DNA of 64,000 nt, taken from contig NZ_CP054918.1 in assembly GCF_013364195.1 (NCBI RefSeq), positions 5,321,001-5,385,000 of the forward strand. The letters run 5' to 3'. The DNA comes from Streptomyces sp. NA04227 (GTDB lineage: Bacteria; Actinomycetota; Actinomycetes; Streptomycetales; Streptomycetaceae). The notes under the pieces were generated by a model. It did no database searches, was not told the DNA's origin, and saw only the letters and a program-made list of their open reading frames with translations. This document shows positions 1-8,678 of the stretch, in pieces. The first letter of the stretch is position 1; each line of letters opens with the position of its first letter. Both the position numbers and the translations under genes were made by a program.

Positions 1-1
1 G

Positions 2-907
2 CTGGCGAGCACCGAGGGGTGCACGGTGCGCTGGGAGGAGGCGCGCGGCGGGGCGGCCGCGCCGTTCCAGACCATCGGCGGACTCGCCTCGCTGCTCAGG
101 AAGGCCGAGCGGATCGTCATCGGCGATCCCTTCTCGCGGTATGTGCAGCTGTTGCTGACCATCTCCCGCGCGCGCGACATCGTCGTCGTGGACGACGGCA
201 CCGCGACCATGGAGTTCATCAGCCAGCTCGCGGCCGGTGAGCGACTGGTGCGCTGGCACCGGCGCGGCGGTCGGCCGAGCCCGCGTGACCTGGCCTTCGG
301 GCCGGTCTCGAACGCCGCGCGGCGCCGTCTGACGCCCAGCGACAAGCGGCGCGTCGAGGTCTTCTCCTCGATGCCCATCGAATCCGTGCCGCCGGGCGTC
401 GAGGTGAGCTCCAACGAATTCACCTGGACCAAGGCCCGGTTCGGCCCGCCCCGGATCACCAAGGGCGCGGACCTGGTGGGCACCTCGCTGGTGGAGACCG
501 GCGTGGTCGACCTGGAGCGCTATCTGACGGCGGTCGGTGAGCTGGCCCGCGCCCATGGCGCCACGCGCTACTTCGCCCACCGCCGCGAGGCCACCGACAA
601 GCTGCACCGGCTCTCCGTGGAGACCGGCCTGGAGATCGTCCGCCCCGACCTGCCGCTGGAGCTGATCGCCCGCCGTGGTCCGATCGGCCGTACGATCCTG
701 AGTTTCCCGTCCACCGTCGTACACACCCTCCCGCTGGCGCTGGCCGGTACGGAGGTCAAGGTGGCGGTCTGCGACATCGACCCCGAGTGGCTGACCGCGC
801 ACGCCTCGCCGCGCGCCCAGGGATTTCTGTCCGGAGTCACGGGCACCGCGCGGGACGTGCAGCGGCTGGACGCGACGCCCGCGCCCTCCCCGGGAAAGGC
901 CTCCTAG
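2..907 (+). CDS. Polysialyltransferase-family protein, N-terminus cut by window
   Basis: The reading frame is open from the first bases, so the gene begins upstream; about 302 residues are visible. A mid-protein stretch with an IGDPFSRY-like segment followed by VVVDDGTATMEF, and a C-terminal stretch with HRRE, RPDLPLELIARRGP and FPSTVVHTLPL, resemble the alpha-2,8-polysialyltransferase (POLYST) family. Those enzymes transfer acidic nine-carbon sugars onto surface glycans, so a role in a cell-wall glycopolymer is plausible. This is resemblance only; donor and acceptor are unknown. No signal peptide can be judged because the start is missing. The next gene on the same strand starts about 190 bases downstream behind its own palindrome, so co-transcription is uncertain. 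Confidence 0.6.
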   Translation: MASTEGCTVRWEEARGGAAAPFQTIGGLASLLRKAERIVIGDPFSRYVQLLLTISRARDIVVVDDGTATMEFISQLAAGERLVRWHRRGGRPSPRDLAFGPVSNAARRRLTPSDKRRVEVFSSMPIESVPPGVEVSSNEFTWTKARFGPPRITKGADLVGTSLVETGVVDLERYLTAVGELARAHGATRYFAHRREATDKLHRLSVETGLEIVRPDLPLELIARRGPIGRTILSFPSTVVHTLPLALAGTEVKVAVCDIDPEWLTAHASPRAQGFLSGVTGTARDVQRLDATPAPSPGKAS

Positions 908-980
908 GGCCGTACTTCCCGTGCTTCCCGGCGTACGCGCTCCGAAGCGAAGCGTCCGGCGACAAAACGAGTGGCATACC

Positions 981-994
981 CGTCACATGTGACG
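981..994. promoter_or_regulatory. Perfect 14-bp palindrome, candidate operator
   Basis: CGTCACATGTGACG reads the same on both strands and sits about 105 bases upstream of the amidohydrolase start, in the gap after the transferase gene. Its TCAC/GTGA halves resemble half-sites used by Crp-like and BldD-like regulators, but the arrangement fits neither consensus exactly. Regulator unknown. Confidence 0.4.
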
Positions 995-1099
995 ATCATG
1001 CGCGTGGCGGGGAAATTTCTTACCCCAATACGGCTGAAGAATCGTTCCTCAGATCTCGGGGGTACCCCGGTGCGCCTTACCCTTCAAAGGGTGAGCCAT

Positions 1100-2437
1100 G
1101 TGAAGCCGTACGAGCGCGAAGACGATCTGCCCGGCCTGGAGCCGCTGTCCACGCGGCCCGAGATGTCCACGCTTGTGGGCCTTGCCGAGGTACCCGCCCT
1201 CGACGGACTCCTCGGCGAGGAGCTCTACGCGGAGCTGGTCGCCTTCCGCCGGGACCTGCACATGCACCCCGAGCTCGGCAACCAGGAGATCCGCACCACC
1301 GCGGCGATCAAGCACCGCCTGGAGAGCGCCGGACTCAAGCCGCGGGTTCTGAACACCGGCACCGGGCTCATCTGTGACATCGGCGACTCGGCCACCCAGT
1401 CCCCGGCGGGCATGCCGATCGAGGCCGCCGAGGGGCGCACCGGAGTGGGCGGGGCGCGCCCGATGCTCGCGCTGCGCGCCGACATCGACGCCCTGCCGAT
1501 CCCGGACACCAAGGCCAGCTGCGCGTACCGGTCGACCGAGCCCGGTCGCGCGCACGCCTGCGGGCACGACGTGCACACGACGGTGGTCCTCGGCGCCGGT
1601 CTCGTCCTGGCCGAACTGCACCGCAGGGGCGAACTGCCGCATCCGGTACGGCTGATCTTCCAGCCGGCCGAGGAGGTGCTGCCCGGAGGTGCCACCGACG
1701 CGATCGAGTCCGGTGTACTGGAGGGCGTGGGGCGCATTCTGGCCGTGCACTGCGACCCCAAGGTGGACGCGGGGCGCATCGGTCTGCGGCACGGGGCCAT
1801 CACCTCGGCCTGCGACCGGCTGGAGATCACGCTCGACGGTCCCGGCGGTCACACCGCACGTCCGCACCTCACGACGGACCTGGTGACCGCCGCTGCCAGG
1901 GTGGCCACCGAGGTGCCCGGCCTGGTCGGCCGCCGGGTCGACGCGCGCTCGGGGCTTTCGGTGACCTGGGGGCGTATCGAGTCCGGGCACGCCTGCAACG
2001 TCATCCCCCAGCACGCCGAACTCTCCGGCACCGTCCGCTGCCTGGACCTGGAGACCTGGCGCCAGGCACCCGACGTGGTGCATGCCGCCGTCGACGAGAT
2101 CGCGGGCCTGTACCGCGCCAAGAGCCAGATCACCTACGTCCGCGGGGTGCCGCCCGTGGTGAACGAGGAGGGCGCCACCGAGCTGCTGCGCAGTGCCATG
2201 ACGGCGCGGCGCGGCCCCGACTCGGTGGAGGACACCCCGCAGAGCCTCGGTGGCGAGGACTTCTCCTGGTATCTGGAGCACGTGCCCGGGGCCATGGCCC
2301 GGCTCGGTGTGCGCACGCCCGGCGACCGGGTCTCGCGCGATCTGCACCAGGGCGACTTCGACGCCGACGAGTCGGCGATCCGGGTCGGTGTGGAGTTGTT
2401 CACGGCGTCGGCGCTGCTCGACGCCGCCCAGCGCTGA
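1100..2437 (+). CDS. M20 family metallo-amidohydrolase
   Basis: Predicted cytoplasmic zinc hydrolase of the M20 family (N-acyl-amino-acid amidohydrolase / hippurate hydrolase type), 445 residues. Family motifs occur in order: ALRADIDALPIPDT, then HACGHDVHTT near residue 155 (metal-binding His and Asp), QPAEEVLPGGA near 188 (catalytic Glu pair), and GGEDFSWYLEHVPG near 384 (metal-binding Glu). The GTG start at 1100 is preceded by AAAGGG at suitable spacing; the frame stays open to 971 but without a good ribosome site. The next downstream ATG is at 1164. It precedes the nucleoside uptake block but has its own intergenic gap, so a shared role is not shown. The natural substrate is unknown. Confidence 0.88.
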   Translation: MKPYEREDDLPGLEPLSTRPEMSTLVGLAEVPALDGLLGEELYAELVAFRRDLHMHPELGNQEIRTTAAIKHRLESAGLKPRVLNTGTGLICDIGDSATQSPAGMPIEAAEGRTGVGGARPMLALRADIDALPIPDTKASCAYRSTEPGRAHACGHDVHTTVVLGAGLVLAELHRRGELPHPVRLIFQPAEEVLPGGATDAIESGVLEGVGRILAVHCDPKVDAGRIGLRHGAITSACDRLEITLDGPGGHTARPHLTTDLVTAAARVATEVPGLVGRRVDARSGLSVTWGRIESGHACNVIPQHAELSGTVRCLDLETWRQAPDVVHAAVDEIAGLYRAKSQITYVRGVPPVVNEEGATELLRSAMTARRGPDSVEDTPQSLGGEDFSWYLEHVPGAMARLGVRTPGDRVSRDLHQGDFDADESAIRVGVELFTASALLDAAQR

Positions 2438-2649
2438 GGCCGCGCGCGCGGCCGGAAGCTGTGCGCGTGGACCCGGGCCGGGGCGGGGATTCGGACCGCC
2501 CCGGTCAAGGGGATCCGAAGGTTTTCCACAGGCGGTGCCTTTGTCAGGCGGCGGGCGTACTCTGGGCCCCGCCGCCTCTCGGAGGACACGCGTTCGAGGC
2601 CCGTTCGCGTCGAATCGATAACGGCTGGGGACGGGCCGTTCATCTGAAA

Positions 2650-2665
2650 TCTACGCGCGTTACGA
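2650..2665. promoter_or_regulatory. Candidate nucleoside-regulon operator, site 1
   Basis: TCTACGCGCGTTACGA lies about 90 bases before the BMP lipoprotein gene inside a 314-base gene-free stretch (2438-2751). It resembles the near-perfect palindrome in front of deoA and another in front of the ATPase gene. The left half (TCTACGC) is well conserved and the right half is degenerate. The rest of this gap shows no gene. Confidence 0.4.
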
Positions 2666-2751
2666 TGCGGCGAAACTTTGCGCCGTTCGTCCGAACGGAG
2701 CACCCTCAGAGCGCCAGGTACGGCGCTTAGGTCAGGTCTAAGGAGCCTCCC

Positions 2752-3798
2752 TTGCGCCGGGTAGTGAAGATCTCTGCTGCGTGTATCGCCAGCGCCGCAC
2801 TGGCACTCTCCGCCACTGCCTGTGGCAGCACGTCCTCCGAGAAGGAGAAGGACTCCGGCTCGGGCGGCGGCGTCAAGATCGGTCTCGCCTTCGACGTCGG
2901 CGGCCGTGGTGACCACTCCTTCAACGACTCCGCCGCGCGTGGTGCGGACAAGGCGAAGGACGAGTTCGACGGCGAGCTCAAGGAGCTCACCGCCAAGACC
3001 AGCGACACCGAGGCGGACCGGGTCCAGAAGCTGACCGACCTCGCCGACGCGGGCTACAACCCGGTCATCGGCGTGGGCTTCGCGTACGCGCCCTCCGTCA
3101 ACAAGGTGGCCGCGAAGTACCCGGACACCACCTTCGGCATCGTCGACTCGGTCGTGGACCAGAAGAACGTCAACAGCGTCGTCTTCACCGAGGAGCAGGG
3201 CTCCTACCTGGCCGGTGTGGCCGCGGCCCTGAAGACCAAGAAGAAGCACGTCGGCTTCATCGGCGGCAACGACAACCCGCTGATCAAGAAGTTCGAGGCG
3301 GGCTACGTCCAGGGCATCAAGGACACCGACCCGAAGATCGAGATCGAGCGCCAGTACCTGAGCCGCGGCAACGACACCTCCGGCTTCACCAGCCCGGACA
3401 AGGGCAAGTCGGCCGCGGAGGGCATGCTCGACAAGGGTGCGGACGTCGTCTACTCGGCGGCGGGCAACTCCAACAGTGGCGCGATCGAGGCCGCCGCCGA
3501 AGTCAAGGGCGCCTGGGCGATCGGCACCGACTCCGACCCGTACGAGGTCCCGGCGCTGTCCAAGTTCAAGCACGCGATCCTCTCGTCGATGCTCAAGAAC
3601 GTCGACCTCGGCGTCTACGAGCTGGTGAAGTCCGTCAAGGACGGCAAGCCGAAGACCGGTATCAGCTCCTACGCCCTGAAGGACAAGGGCGTGCAGCTGT
3701 CCACCTCCGGCGGCTACCTGGACGACATCAAGGGCAAGCTGGACGAGGTCGAGAAGAAGATCGTCGCGGGCGACATCAAGGTCAAGACGACCCCGTAA
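2752..3798 (+). CDS. BMP-family nucleoside-binding lipoprotein of an ABC importer
   Basis: Extracytoplasmic solute-binding lipoprotein of the basic membrane protein (BMP/PnrA/NupN) family, 348 residues. The N-terminus is a lipoprotein signal with lipobox LSATAC and lipidated Cys at residue 24, followed by a Ser/Gly/Lys linker. The segments IGLAFDVGGRGDHSFND and IGVGFAYAPSVNKVA are typical of the fold. BMP proteins bind purine or pyrimidine nucleosides. The TTG start at 2752 is chosen because TAAGGAG lies just upstream; a GTG four codons later is possible. It is followed by a hairpin and then the ATPase and two permeases, the standard set for this importer, with cytidine deaminase and thymidine phosphorylase behind, which supports nucleoside rather than sugar uptake. 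Confidence 0.92.
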   Translation: MRRVVKISAACIASAALALSATACGSTSSEKEKDSGSGGGVKIGLAFDVGGRGDHSFNDSAARGADKAKDEFDGELKELTAKTSDTEADRVQKLTDLADAGYNPVIGVGFAYAPSVNKVAAKYPDTTFGIVDSVVDQKNVNSVVFTEEQGSYLAGVAAALKTKKKHVGFIGGNDNPLIKKFEAGYVQGIKDTDPKIEIERQYLSRGNDTSGFTSPDKGKSAAEGMLDKGADVVYSAAGNSNSGAIEAAAEVKGAWAIGTDSDPYEVPALSKFKHAILSSMLKNVDLGVYELVKSVKDGKPKTGISSYALKDKGVQLSTSGGYLDDIKGKLDEVEKKIVAGDIKVKTTP

Positions 3799-3807
3799 GG
3801 CGCGAGT

Positions 3808-3832
3808 GGGCGGGGTCTTCGCGGCCCCGCCC
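3808..3832 (+). terminator. Hairpin after the BMP gene
   Basis: GGGCGGGG and CCCCGCCC form an 8-bp perfect stem with a 9-base loop, 10 bases after the stop. It may end most transcripts, keeping the abundant binding protein separate from the ATPase and permease genes. Confidence 0.6.
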
Positions 3833-3899
3833 CGCGTAGTGCATCGCACCGGCTCGGCGCGACGGTGGACGACCGACGCGCCGGGCCATAACAAAGTGT

Positions 3900-3926
3900 C
3901 AACTCTACGCGGGTAGCGCGGAGTTG
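3900..3926. promoter_or_regulatory. Candidate nucleoside-regulon operator, site 2
   Basis: Nested inverted repeats: outer CAACTC and GAGTTG, with inner CTAC-GCGG-GTAG. The core CTCTACGCGGGTAG matches the left half and centre of the palindrome before deoA. It lies about 80-105 bases upstream of the ATPase gene. Confidence 0.45.
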
Positions 3927-4005
3927 CCGCGCTAGCGTCGCCGACGCCAGTCTCCCGTAACTCCTCCGCTCCTTCTCCCGAGGAGAGTGCACCATCAAAG
4001 CGTCC

Positions 4006-5700
4006 GTGCCTGACAAAGTGTCCGTGCCCGACGAGAACACTCCCGCCGTCGAACTGCACGGCATCACCAAGCGGTTCCCCGGTGTCGTCGCCAACCGCGA
4101 CATCGACATCACGGTCCACCGCGGCACCGTGCACGCCCTCTGCGGCGAGAACGGCGCCGGCAAGTCGACCCTGATGAAGATCCTCTACGGCATGCAGAAG
4201 CCGGACGAGGGCACCATCACGGTCGACGGGCGGCGGGTCACCTTCCACACCCCGGCCGACGCCATCGCGCGCGGAATCGGCATGGTGCACCAGCACTTCA
4301 TGCTGGCCGACAACCTGACCGTGCTGGAGAACACCGTGCTCGGCGCGGAGAAGCTGCACGGCATCGGGGCCAAGGCCCGCCGCAGGATCGAGGAGATCTC
4401 GCAGGCGTACGGACTGAACATCCGGCCCGACACGTATGTCGAGGAGCTCGGCGTCGCGGACCGGCAGCGGGTGGAGATCCTCAAGGTGCTCTACCGGGGC
4501 GCGCGCACGCTGATCCTGGACGAGCCCACCGCGGTCCTGGTGCCGCAGGAGGTGGACGCGCTCTTCGACAACCTGCGGGAGCTCAAGTCCGAGGGCCTGA
4601 CCGTCATCTTCATCTCGCACAAGCTGGGCGAGGTGCTGTCGGTCGCCGACGAGATCACCGTGATCCGGCGCGGCACCACGGTCGGCACCGCCGATCCGCG
4701 CACCACCACCGCCAAGCAGCTCGCCGAGCTGATGGTCGGCTCCGAACTCCCCTCCCCGGAGACCGAGGAGTCCACGGTCACCGACCGCCCGATGCTCACC
4801 GTCACGGATCTGAGGCTCACCCAGACCGACCTCGACGGCGTCGAGCGCGTCATCCTCGACGACATCTCCTTCACCATCCACCACGGCGAGGTCCTCGGGA
4901 TCGCCGGTGTGGAGGGCAACGGCCAGTCCGAACTGGTCGAGGCCGTGATGGGCATGCGCGACCCGGACAGCGGACGCATCCTGCTCGACGCGGACGACAT
5001 CACGCACCTGCCCACCCGCAAGCGCCGTGAGGAGGGCGTCGGTTACATCCCGGAGGACCGCCACCGCCACGGGCTGCTGCTGGAGGCCACGCTCTGGGAG
5101 AACCGCATCCTCGGGCACGTCACCGAGCGCCCCAACAGCAAGCGCGGACTGCTCGACCGGAGCGCGGCGCGCAAGGACACCGCGCGCATCATCCGGGAGT
5201 ACGACGTCCGCACCCCCGGTATCGAGGTCACCGCGGCCTCGCTGTCCGGCGGCAACCAGCAGAAGCTGATCGTCGGCCGCGAGATGAGCCACGCGCCGAA
5301 GCTGCTGATCGCCGCGCATCCCACCCGCGGTGTCGACGTCGGCGCGCAGGCGCAGATCTGGGACCAGATCCGGGAGGCGCGCCGCGAGGGCCTGGCGGTG
5401 CTGCTGATCTCCGCCGACCTCGACGAACTCATCGGTCTTTCGGACACCTTGCGGGTGATGTACCGGGGCAGACTCGTCGCCGACGCCGACCCGCAGAGCA
5501 TCACCCCCGAGGAACTCGGCTCCGCCATGACGGGTGCCGCGGCCGGTCATCTCGAGCACGCGGACGACGGACCCGAGCACACCGCGCAGCCCGGGGAGCC
5601 CGGGAAGTTCGACAAGCCCGAGAAAACCGGGACGTTCGACAAGCCGGGGAAGTTCGACAAGCCCGCGAACCCCGAGGACCCCGAAGACGAGGCCCGATGA
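4006..5700 (+). CDS. Nucleoside ABC importer, fused two-domain ATPase
   Basis: Energises the nucleoside importer; 564 residues with two nucleotide-binding domains, as in RbsA/NupO proteins. Domain 1 has Walker A GENGAGKST (about 47-55) and Walker B ILDEPTA (about 171). Domain 2 has the degenerate Walker A GVEGNGQSE (about 301), signature LSGGNQQK (about 412) and AAHPTRGVD in place of a standard Walker B, as is usual for the family. The last 35 residues are low-complexity repeats of G-K/T-FDKP. The annotated GTG start at 4006 has its only good Shine-Dalgarno (AGGAG at 3981) about 20 bases away, whereas an in-frame ATC at 3994 is ideally spaced. The stop overlaps the permease start (ATGA). Confidence 0.93.
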   Translation: MPDKVSVPDENTPAVELHGITKRFPGVVANRDIDITVHRGTVHALCGENGAGKSTLMKILYGMQKPDEGTITVDGRRVTFHTPADAIARGIGMVHQHFMLADNLTVLENTVLGAEKLHGIGAKARRRIEEISQAYGLNIRPDTYVEELGVADRQRVEILKVLYRGARTLILDEPTAVLVPQEVDALFDNLRELKSEGLTVIFISHKLGEVLSVADEITVIRRGTTVGTADPRTTTAKQLAELMVGSELPSPETEESTVTDRPMLTVTDLRLTQTDLDGVERVILDDISFTIHHGEVLGIAGVEGNGQSELVEAVMGMRDPDSGRILLDADDITHLPTRKRREEGVGYIPEDRHRHGLLLEATLWENRILGHVTERPNSKRGLLDRSAARKDTARIIREYDVRTPGIEVTAASLSGGNQQKLIVGREMSHAPKLLIAAHPTRGVDVGAQAQIWDQIREARREGLAVLLISADLDELIGLSDTLRVMYRGRLVADADPQSITPEELGSAMTGAAAGHLEHADDGPEHTAQPGEPGKFDKPEKTGTFDKPGKFDKPANPEDPEDEAR

Positions 5701-6824
5701 AGAAGTACACCTCCCGCATCGACAAGGAGCGGCTGTTCCTCGGGATCGCCGCGCCACTGCTCGCGATCGTCGCCGCGCTCGTGGTCACCGCCCTGGTGAT
5801 CCTCGCGACCGGCAAGGACCCGGGCCCCGCCTTCGACGACATGCTGACCTATGGCACCGCGAGCGACAGCCAGGTCTACATCCTCAACAAGGCGACCACG
5901 TACTACCTCGCGGGCGTCGCGGTGGCCATCGGCTTCCGGATGAACCTGTTCAACATCGGTGTGGACGGCCAGTACCGGCTCGCCGCCTTCATCGCCGCGG
6001 CGCTCGGCGGCGCGCTGACGCTGCCGGGGTTCATCTCCGTACCGCTGATCATCCTGTGCGCCATGGCGGTCGGCGCGCTGTGGGCCGCCATCGCCGGTGT
6101 GCTGAAGGTGACCCGCGGGGTCAGCGAGGTCATCTCGACCATCATGCTGAACGCGATCGCGACCGCGATCATCGCCTATCTGCTGCAGCCGGGCCGCCTC
6201 GGCGAGCTGGACAAGGCCGGTACCAAGGTCTCGACCGAACCGCTGCCCGCCGACTCGCACTTCTTCGTCTTCGACACCGGTCCGGCCGGTGAGCTCTGGG
6301 GCTTCATCGTGGTCGCGGCGGTGGTCGGCGTCGCGTACTGGTTTGTGCTCGGCCGCACCCGCTTCGGCTTCGACCTGCGCACCGTCGGTCTGTCCGAGTC
6401 GGCCGCCTCGGCCAGTGGCGTCGGCGTCAAGAAGATGATCGCGACGAGCATGATCCTCTCGGGCGCGGTCGCGGGTCTGATCGGCATGCCGACGCTGCTC
6501 AACGACAGCCACGAGTTCAGCAACGACTTCCCCTCCGGTATCGGGTTCACCGGTATCGCCATCGCGCTCCTCGGCCGCAACCACCCCATCGGCATCGCGC
6601 TCGGCGCACTGCTCTGGGGTTTCCTGGAGCGCACCACCAACCATCTCGAATTCCAGGGCTACGACAAGGAGATCCTCGGCGTGATCCAGGGCGTCATCGT
6701 CCTGTGCGTCGTCATCGCCTACGAGGTCGTACGCCGATTCGGCATCAAGCGGCAGCAGCAGCGCGTGGGCGCCCAACTCGCTGCCCGGGCCGGCGCCCCC
6801 ACCAAGAAGCAGGAGGTGGCGTGA
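5697..6824 (+). CDS. Nucleoside ABC importer permease 1
   Basis: Inner-membrane permease of the BPD_transp_2 family (NupP/YufP type), 375 residues with about eight to ten hydrophobic segments. The motif FRMNLFNIGVDGQYRLAAF near residue 80 and the GVSEVISTIMLNAIA segment near residue 140 are typical for this permease pair. It overlaps the ATPase stop by four bases and is followed after one base by permease 2, so the three are almost certainly translated from one mRNA. It would form a heterodimer with permease 2 to make the channel for nucleosides delivered by the BMP lipoprotein. Confidence 0.92.
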   Translation: MKKYTSRIDKERLFLGIAAPLLAIVAALVVTALVILATGKDPGPAFDDMLTYGTASDSQVYILNKATTYYLAGVAVAIGFRMNLFNIGVDGQYRLAAFIAAALGGALTLPGFISVPLIILCAMAVGALWAAIAGVLKVTRGVSEVISTIMLNAIATAIIAYLLQPGRLGELDKAGTKVSTEPLPADSHFFVFDTGPAGELWGFIVVAAVVGVAYWFVLGRTRFGFDLRTVGLSESAASASGVGVKKMIATSMILSGAVAGLIGMPTLLNDSHEFSNDFPSGIGFTGIAIALLGRNHPIGIALGALLWGFLERTTNHLEFQGYDKEILGVIQGVIVLCVVIAYEVVRRFGIKRQQQRVGAQLAARAGAPTKKQEVA

Positions 6825-6825
6825 G

Positions 6826-8145
6826 ATGACCGCCACGATGCAAGACGCCCCGCCTCCCGCGGCGCCCAAGGTGGCGGGCGGCCGGCGCGTCGGCCCCCGC
6901 GACACCTGGGTCCGGGTGCTGATCCTCACCCTGTTCGGACTGCTTCTGCTGTCCCTCGTGCGCGAGATCACCGGCGCCGACCAGCTCACCTCCGCCGGAC
7001 AGATCGGGGCCGCACTGGCTCTCGCGGTACCGATCGGGCTCGCCGCGCTGGCCGGCATGTGGTCCGAGCGCGCGGGTGTGATCAACATCGGCCTCGAAGG
7101 CATGATGATCCTCGGCACCTTCGGTGCGGGCTGGCTCGGCTGGCAGTCCAGCCCCTGGTTCGGCCTGCTGTGCGGAATCGGCTTCGGTGTGCTCGGCGGC
7201 CTGATCCACGGCATCGCCACCATCACCTTCGGCGTCGACCACATCGTCTCCGGCGTGGCCGTCAACCTGCTCGCGCTCGGCGCCACCCAGTACCTCGCCA
7301 AGATCTTCTTCGCCGAGGGCGACGCCGCCGTCGAGGGCGGCAACCCCAAGCAGTCGCCCGCCTCGGAGGCGCTCCCCGACTTCAGCGTGGGCGGGTTCGA
7401 CGTGTTCGGCCTCGAGGTGGGCAGCCTCTCCGACGGGCTCAACTCGCTGCAGGAGCGGCACTGGTTCTTCGTCTCCGACGTCGCGGGCATTCTCGGCGGC
7501 CTGGTCACCGAACTCTCGGTGGTCACGGTCATCGCGGTCGCGCTCGTCGTCCTGAGCTGGTGGATCCTGTGGCGTACCGCGTTCGGCCTGCGGCTGCGCT
7601 CCTGCGGTGAGAACCCGATCGCCGCGGAGTCGCTCGGCGTGCACGTCTACACGTACAAGTACGCGGCTCTCGCCGTCTCCGGCGGCCTCGCCGGGCTCGG
7701 CGGTGCCTTCCTCGCCCTGGTCACCTCGCACGTCTACCTGGAGGGCCAGACCGGCGGCCGCGGCTACATCGGCCTCGCCGCGATGATCTTCGGCAACTGG
7801 CGGCCGGGCGGACTCGCCATGGGTGCGGGCCTGTTCGGCTTCTCGGACGCGCTGCAACTGCGCAACGGCGGCACGGTCGTGCACGCGCTGCTGCTTCTGC
7901 TGTTCATCCTGCTCGTGCTGCTCGCGCTGCGGAAGGCGTACCGCAAGTCCTGGCTCCAGGCGGGCGTTTCGGGGGTCGTCGCCCTCGCGGTCCTGGTCTG
8001 GTACCTGGCCACGGACGAGGTGCCCAACGACTTCGTCGGCGCGACCCCGTACTTCGTCACGCTGCTCGTGCTCTCGTTGTCCGCGCAACGGCTGCGCATG
8101 CCCAAGGCGAACGGCATGCGCTACCACAAGGGCCAGGGCAAGTGA
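6826..8145 (+). CDS. Nucleoside ABC importer permease 2
   Basis: Second BPD_transp_2 permease (NupQ type), 439 residues. The motif SERAGVINIGLEGMMILG near residue 85 is characteristic. Hydrophobic segments continue to the C-terminus, which carries two extra predicted membrane helices (about residues 350-365 and 385-430) beyond the usual length of about 310, so this protein is longer than typical. The ATG is preceded by AGGAGGTGG within the end of permease 1. The stop overlaps the cdd start (GTGA), indicating coupled translation of transport and salvage. Confidence 0.92.
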   Translation: MTATMQDAPPPAAPKVAGGRRVGPRDTWVRVLILTLFGLLLLSLVREITGADQLTSAGQIGAALALAVPIGLAALAGMWSERAGVINIGLEGMMILGTFGAGWLGWQSSPWFGLLCGIGFGVLGGLIHGIATITFGVDHIVSGVAVNLLALGATQYLAKIFFAEGDAAVEGGNPKQSPASEALPDFSVGGFDVFGLEVGSLSDGLNSLQERHWFFVSDVAGILGGLVTELSVVTVIAVALVVLSWWILWRTAFGLRLRSCGENPIAAESLGVHVYTYKYAALAVSGGLAGLGGAFLALVTSHVYLEGQTGGRGYIGLAAMIFGNWRPGGLAMGAGLFGFSDALQLRNGGTVVHALLLLLFILLVLLALRKAYRKSWLQAGVSGVVALAVLVWYLATDEVPNDFVGATPYFVTLLVLSLSAQRLRMPKANGMRYHKGQGK

Positions 8146-8549
8146 GCGCGCCGACCGCCGAGGCCGAGGCCGACTGGGAGGCGCTGCGTCAGGCGGCGCG
8201 CGAGGCCATGTCCCGTGCCTACGCGCCGTACTCCGGCTTCCCGGTCGGTGCCGCCGCGCGCGTCGACGACGGGCGGATCGTGACGGGCTGCAACGTCGAG
8301 AACGCCTCCTACGGTCTCGGGCTGTGCGCGGAGTGCGGGCTCGTCGCGCAGCTTAGGCTCACCGGGGGCGGCCGTCTGACGCACTTCACCTGTGTCGACG
8401 GGCGGGGCGAGCTGCTCATGCCGTGCGGGCGCTGCCGTCAGCTGCTCCACGAGTTCGGCGGCCCCGCCCTGCTCCTGGAGACCCCGGCGGGCATCCGCTC
8501 ACTGGACGCCATGCTGCCCCAGGCCTTCGGCCCCGAACAGCTCAACTGA
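8142..8549 (+). CDS. cdd: Cytidine deaminase
   Basis: Deaminates cytidine and deoxycytidine to uridine and deoxyuridine in pyrimidine salvage; 135 residues, the normal size for the tetrameric form. Substrate-binding NVENASYGLGLCAEC holds the first zinc Cys and the catalytic Glu; PCGRCRQ gives the other two zinc Cys. The GTG start overlaps the permease stop by four bases. Its place at the end of the importer operon and just before thymidine phosphorylase indicates that imported cytidine is deaminated and then cleaved. The protein ends about 55 bases before a strong hairpin. Confidence 0.95.
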   Translation: MSAPTAEAEADWEALRQAAREAMSRAYAPYSGFPVGAAARVDDGRIVTGCNVENASYGLGLCAECGLVAQLRLTGGGRLTHFTCVDGRGELLMPCGRCRQLLHEFGGPALLLETPAGIRSLDAMLPQAFGPEQLN

Positions 8550-8604
8550 CCCGCGCACCCGAGGAGTTCGCGTGCCGGTCCCCTCGCGGCCCGGCACACT
8601 CAGC

Positions 8605-8646
8605 GGCCCTGCGCGTACGGCCGGCACCGGTCGTACGCACAGGGCC
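8605..8646 (+). terminator. Terminator after cdd
   Basis: Arms GGCCCTGCGCGTACG and CGTACGCACAGGGCC pair with one mismatch over 15 bp, and the 12-base loop can pair further internally. It closes the importer-cdd operon before the deoA promoter. Confidence 0.7.
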
Positions 8647-8678
8647 GTCCTCGTACGAACCGTTTCCGCCAACCGCAC

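Noticed and set aside
971..1099. Upstream ATG/GTG extension of the amidohydrolase
   Set aside because: No ribosome site, and the extension overlaps a palindrome likely to be an operator; the GTG at 1100 has a good Shine-Dalgarno.
2134..5757. A minus-strand open frame of about 1200 codons opposite the BMP and ATPase genes
   Set aside because: Its product is low complexity (R, V, L, G, D, E runs) with no domain, and it lies opposite two well-defined genes; in GC-rich DNA the antisense frame is often open.
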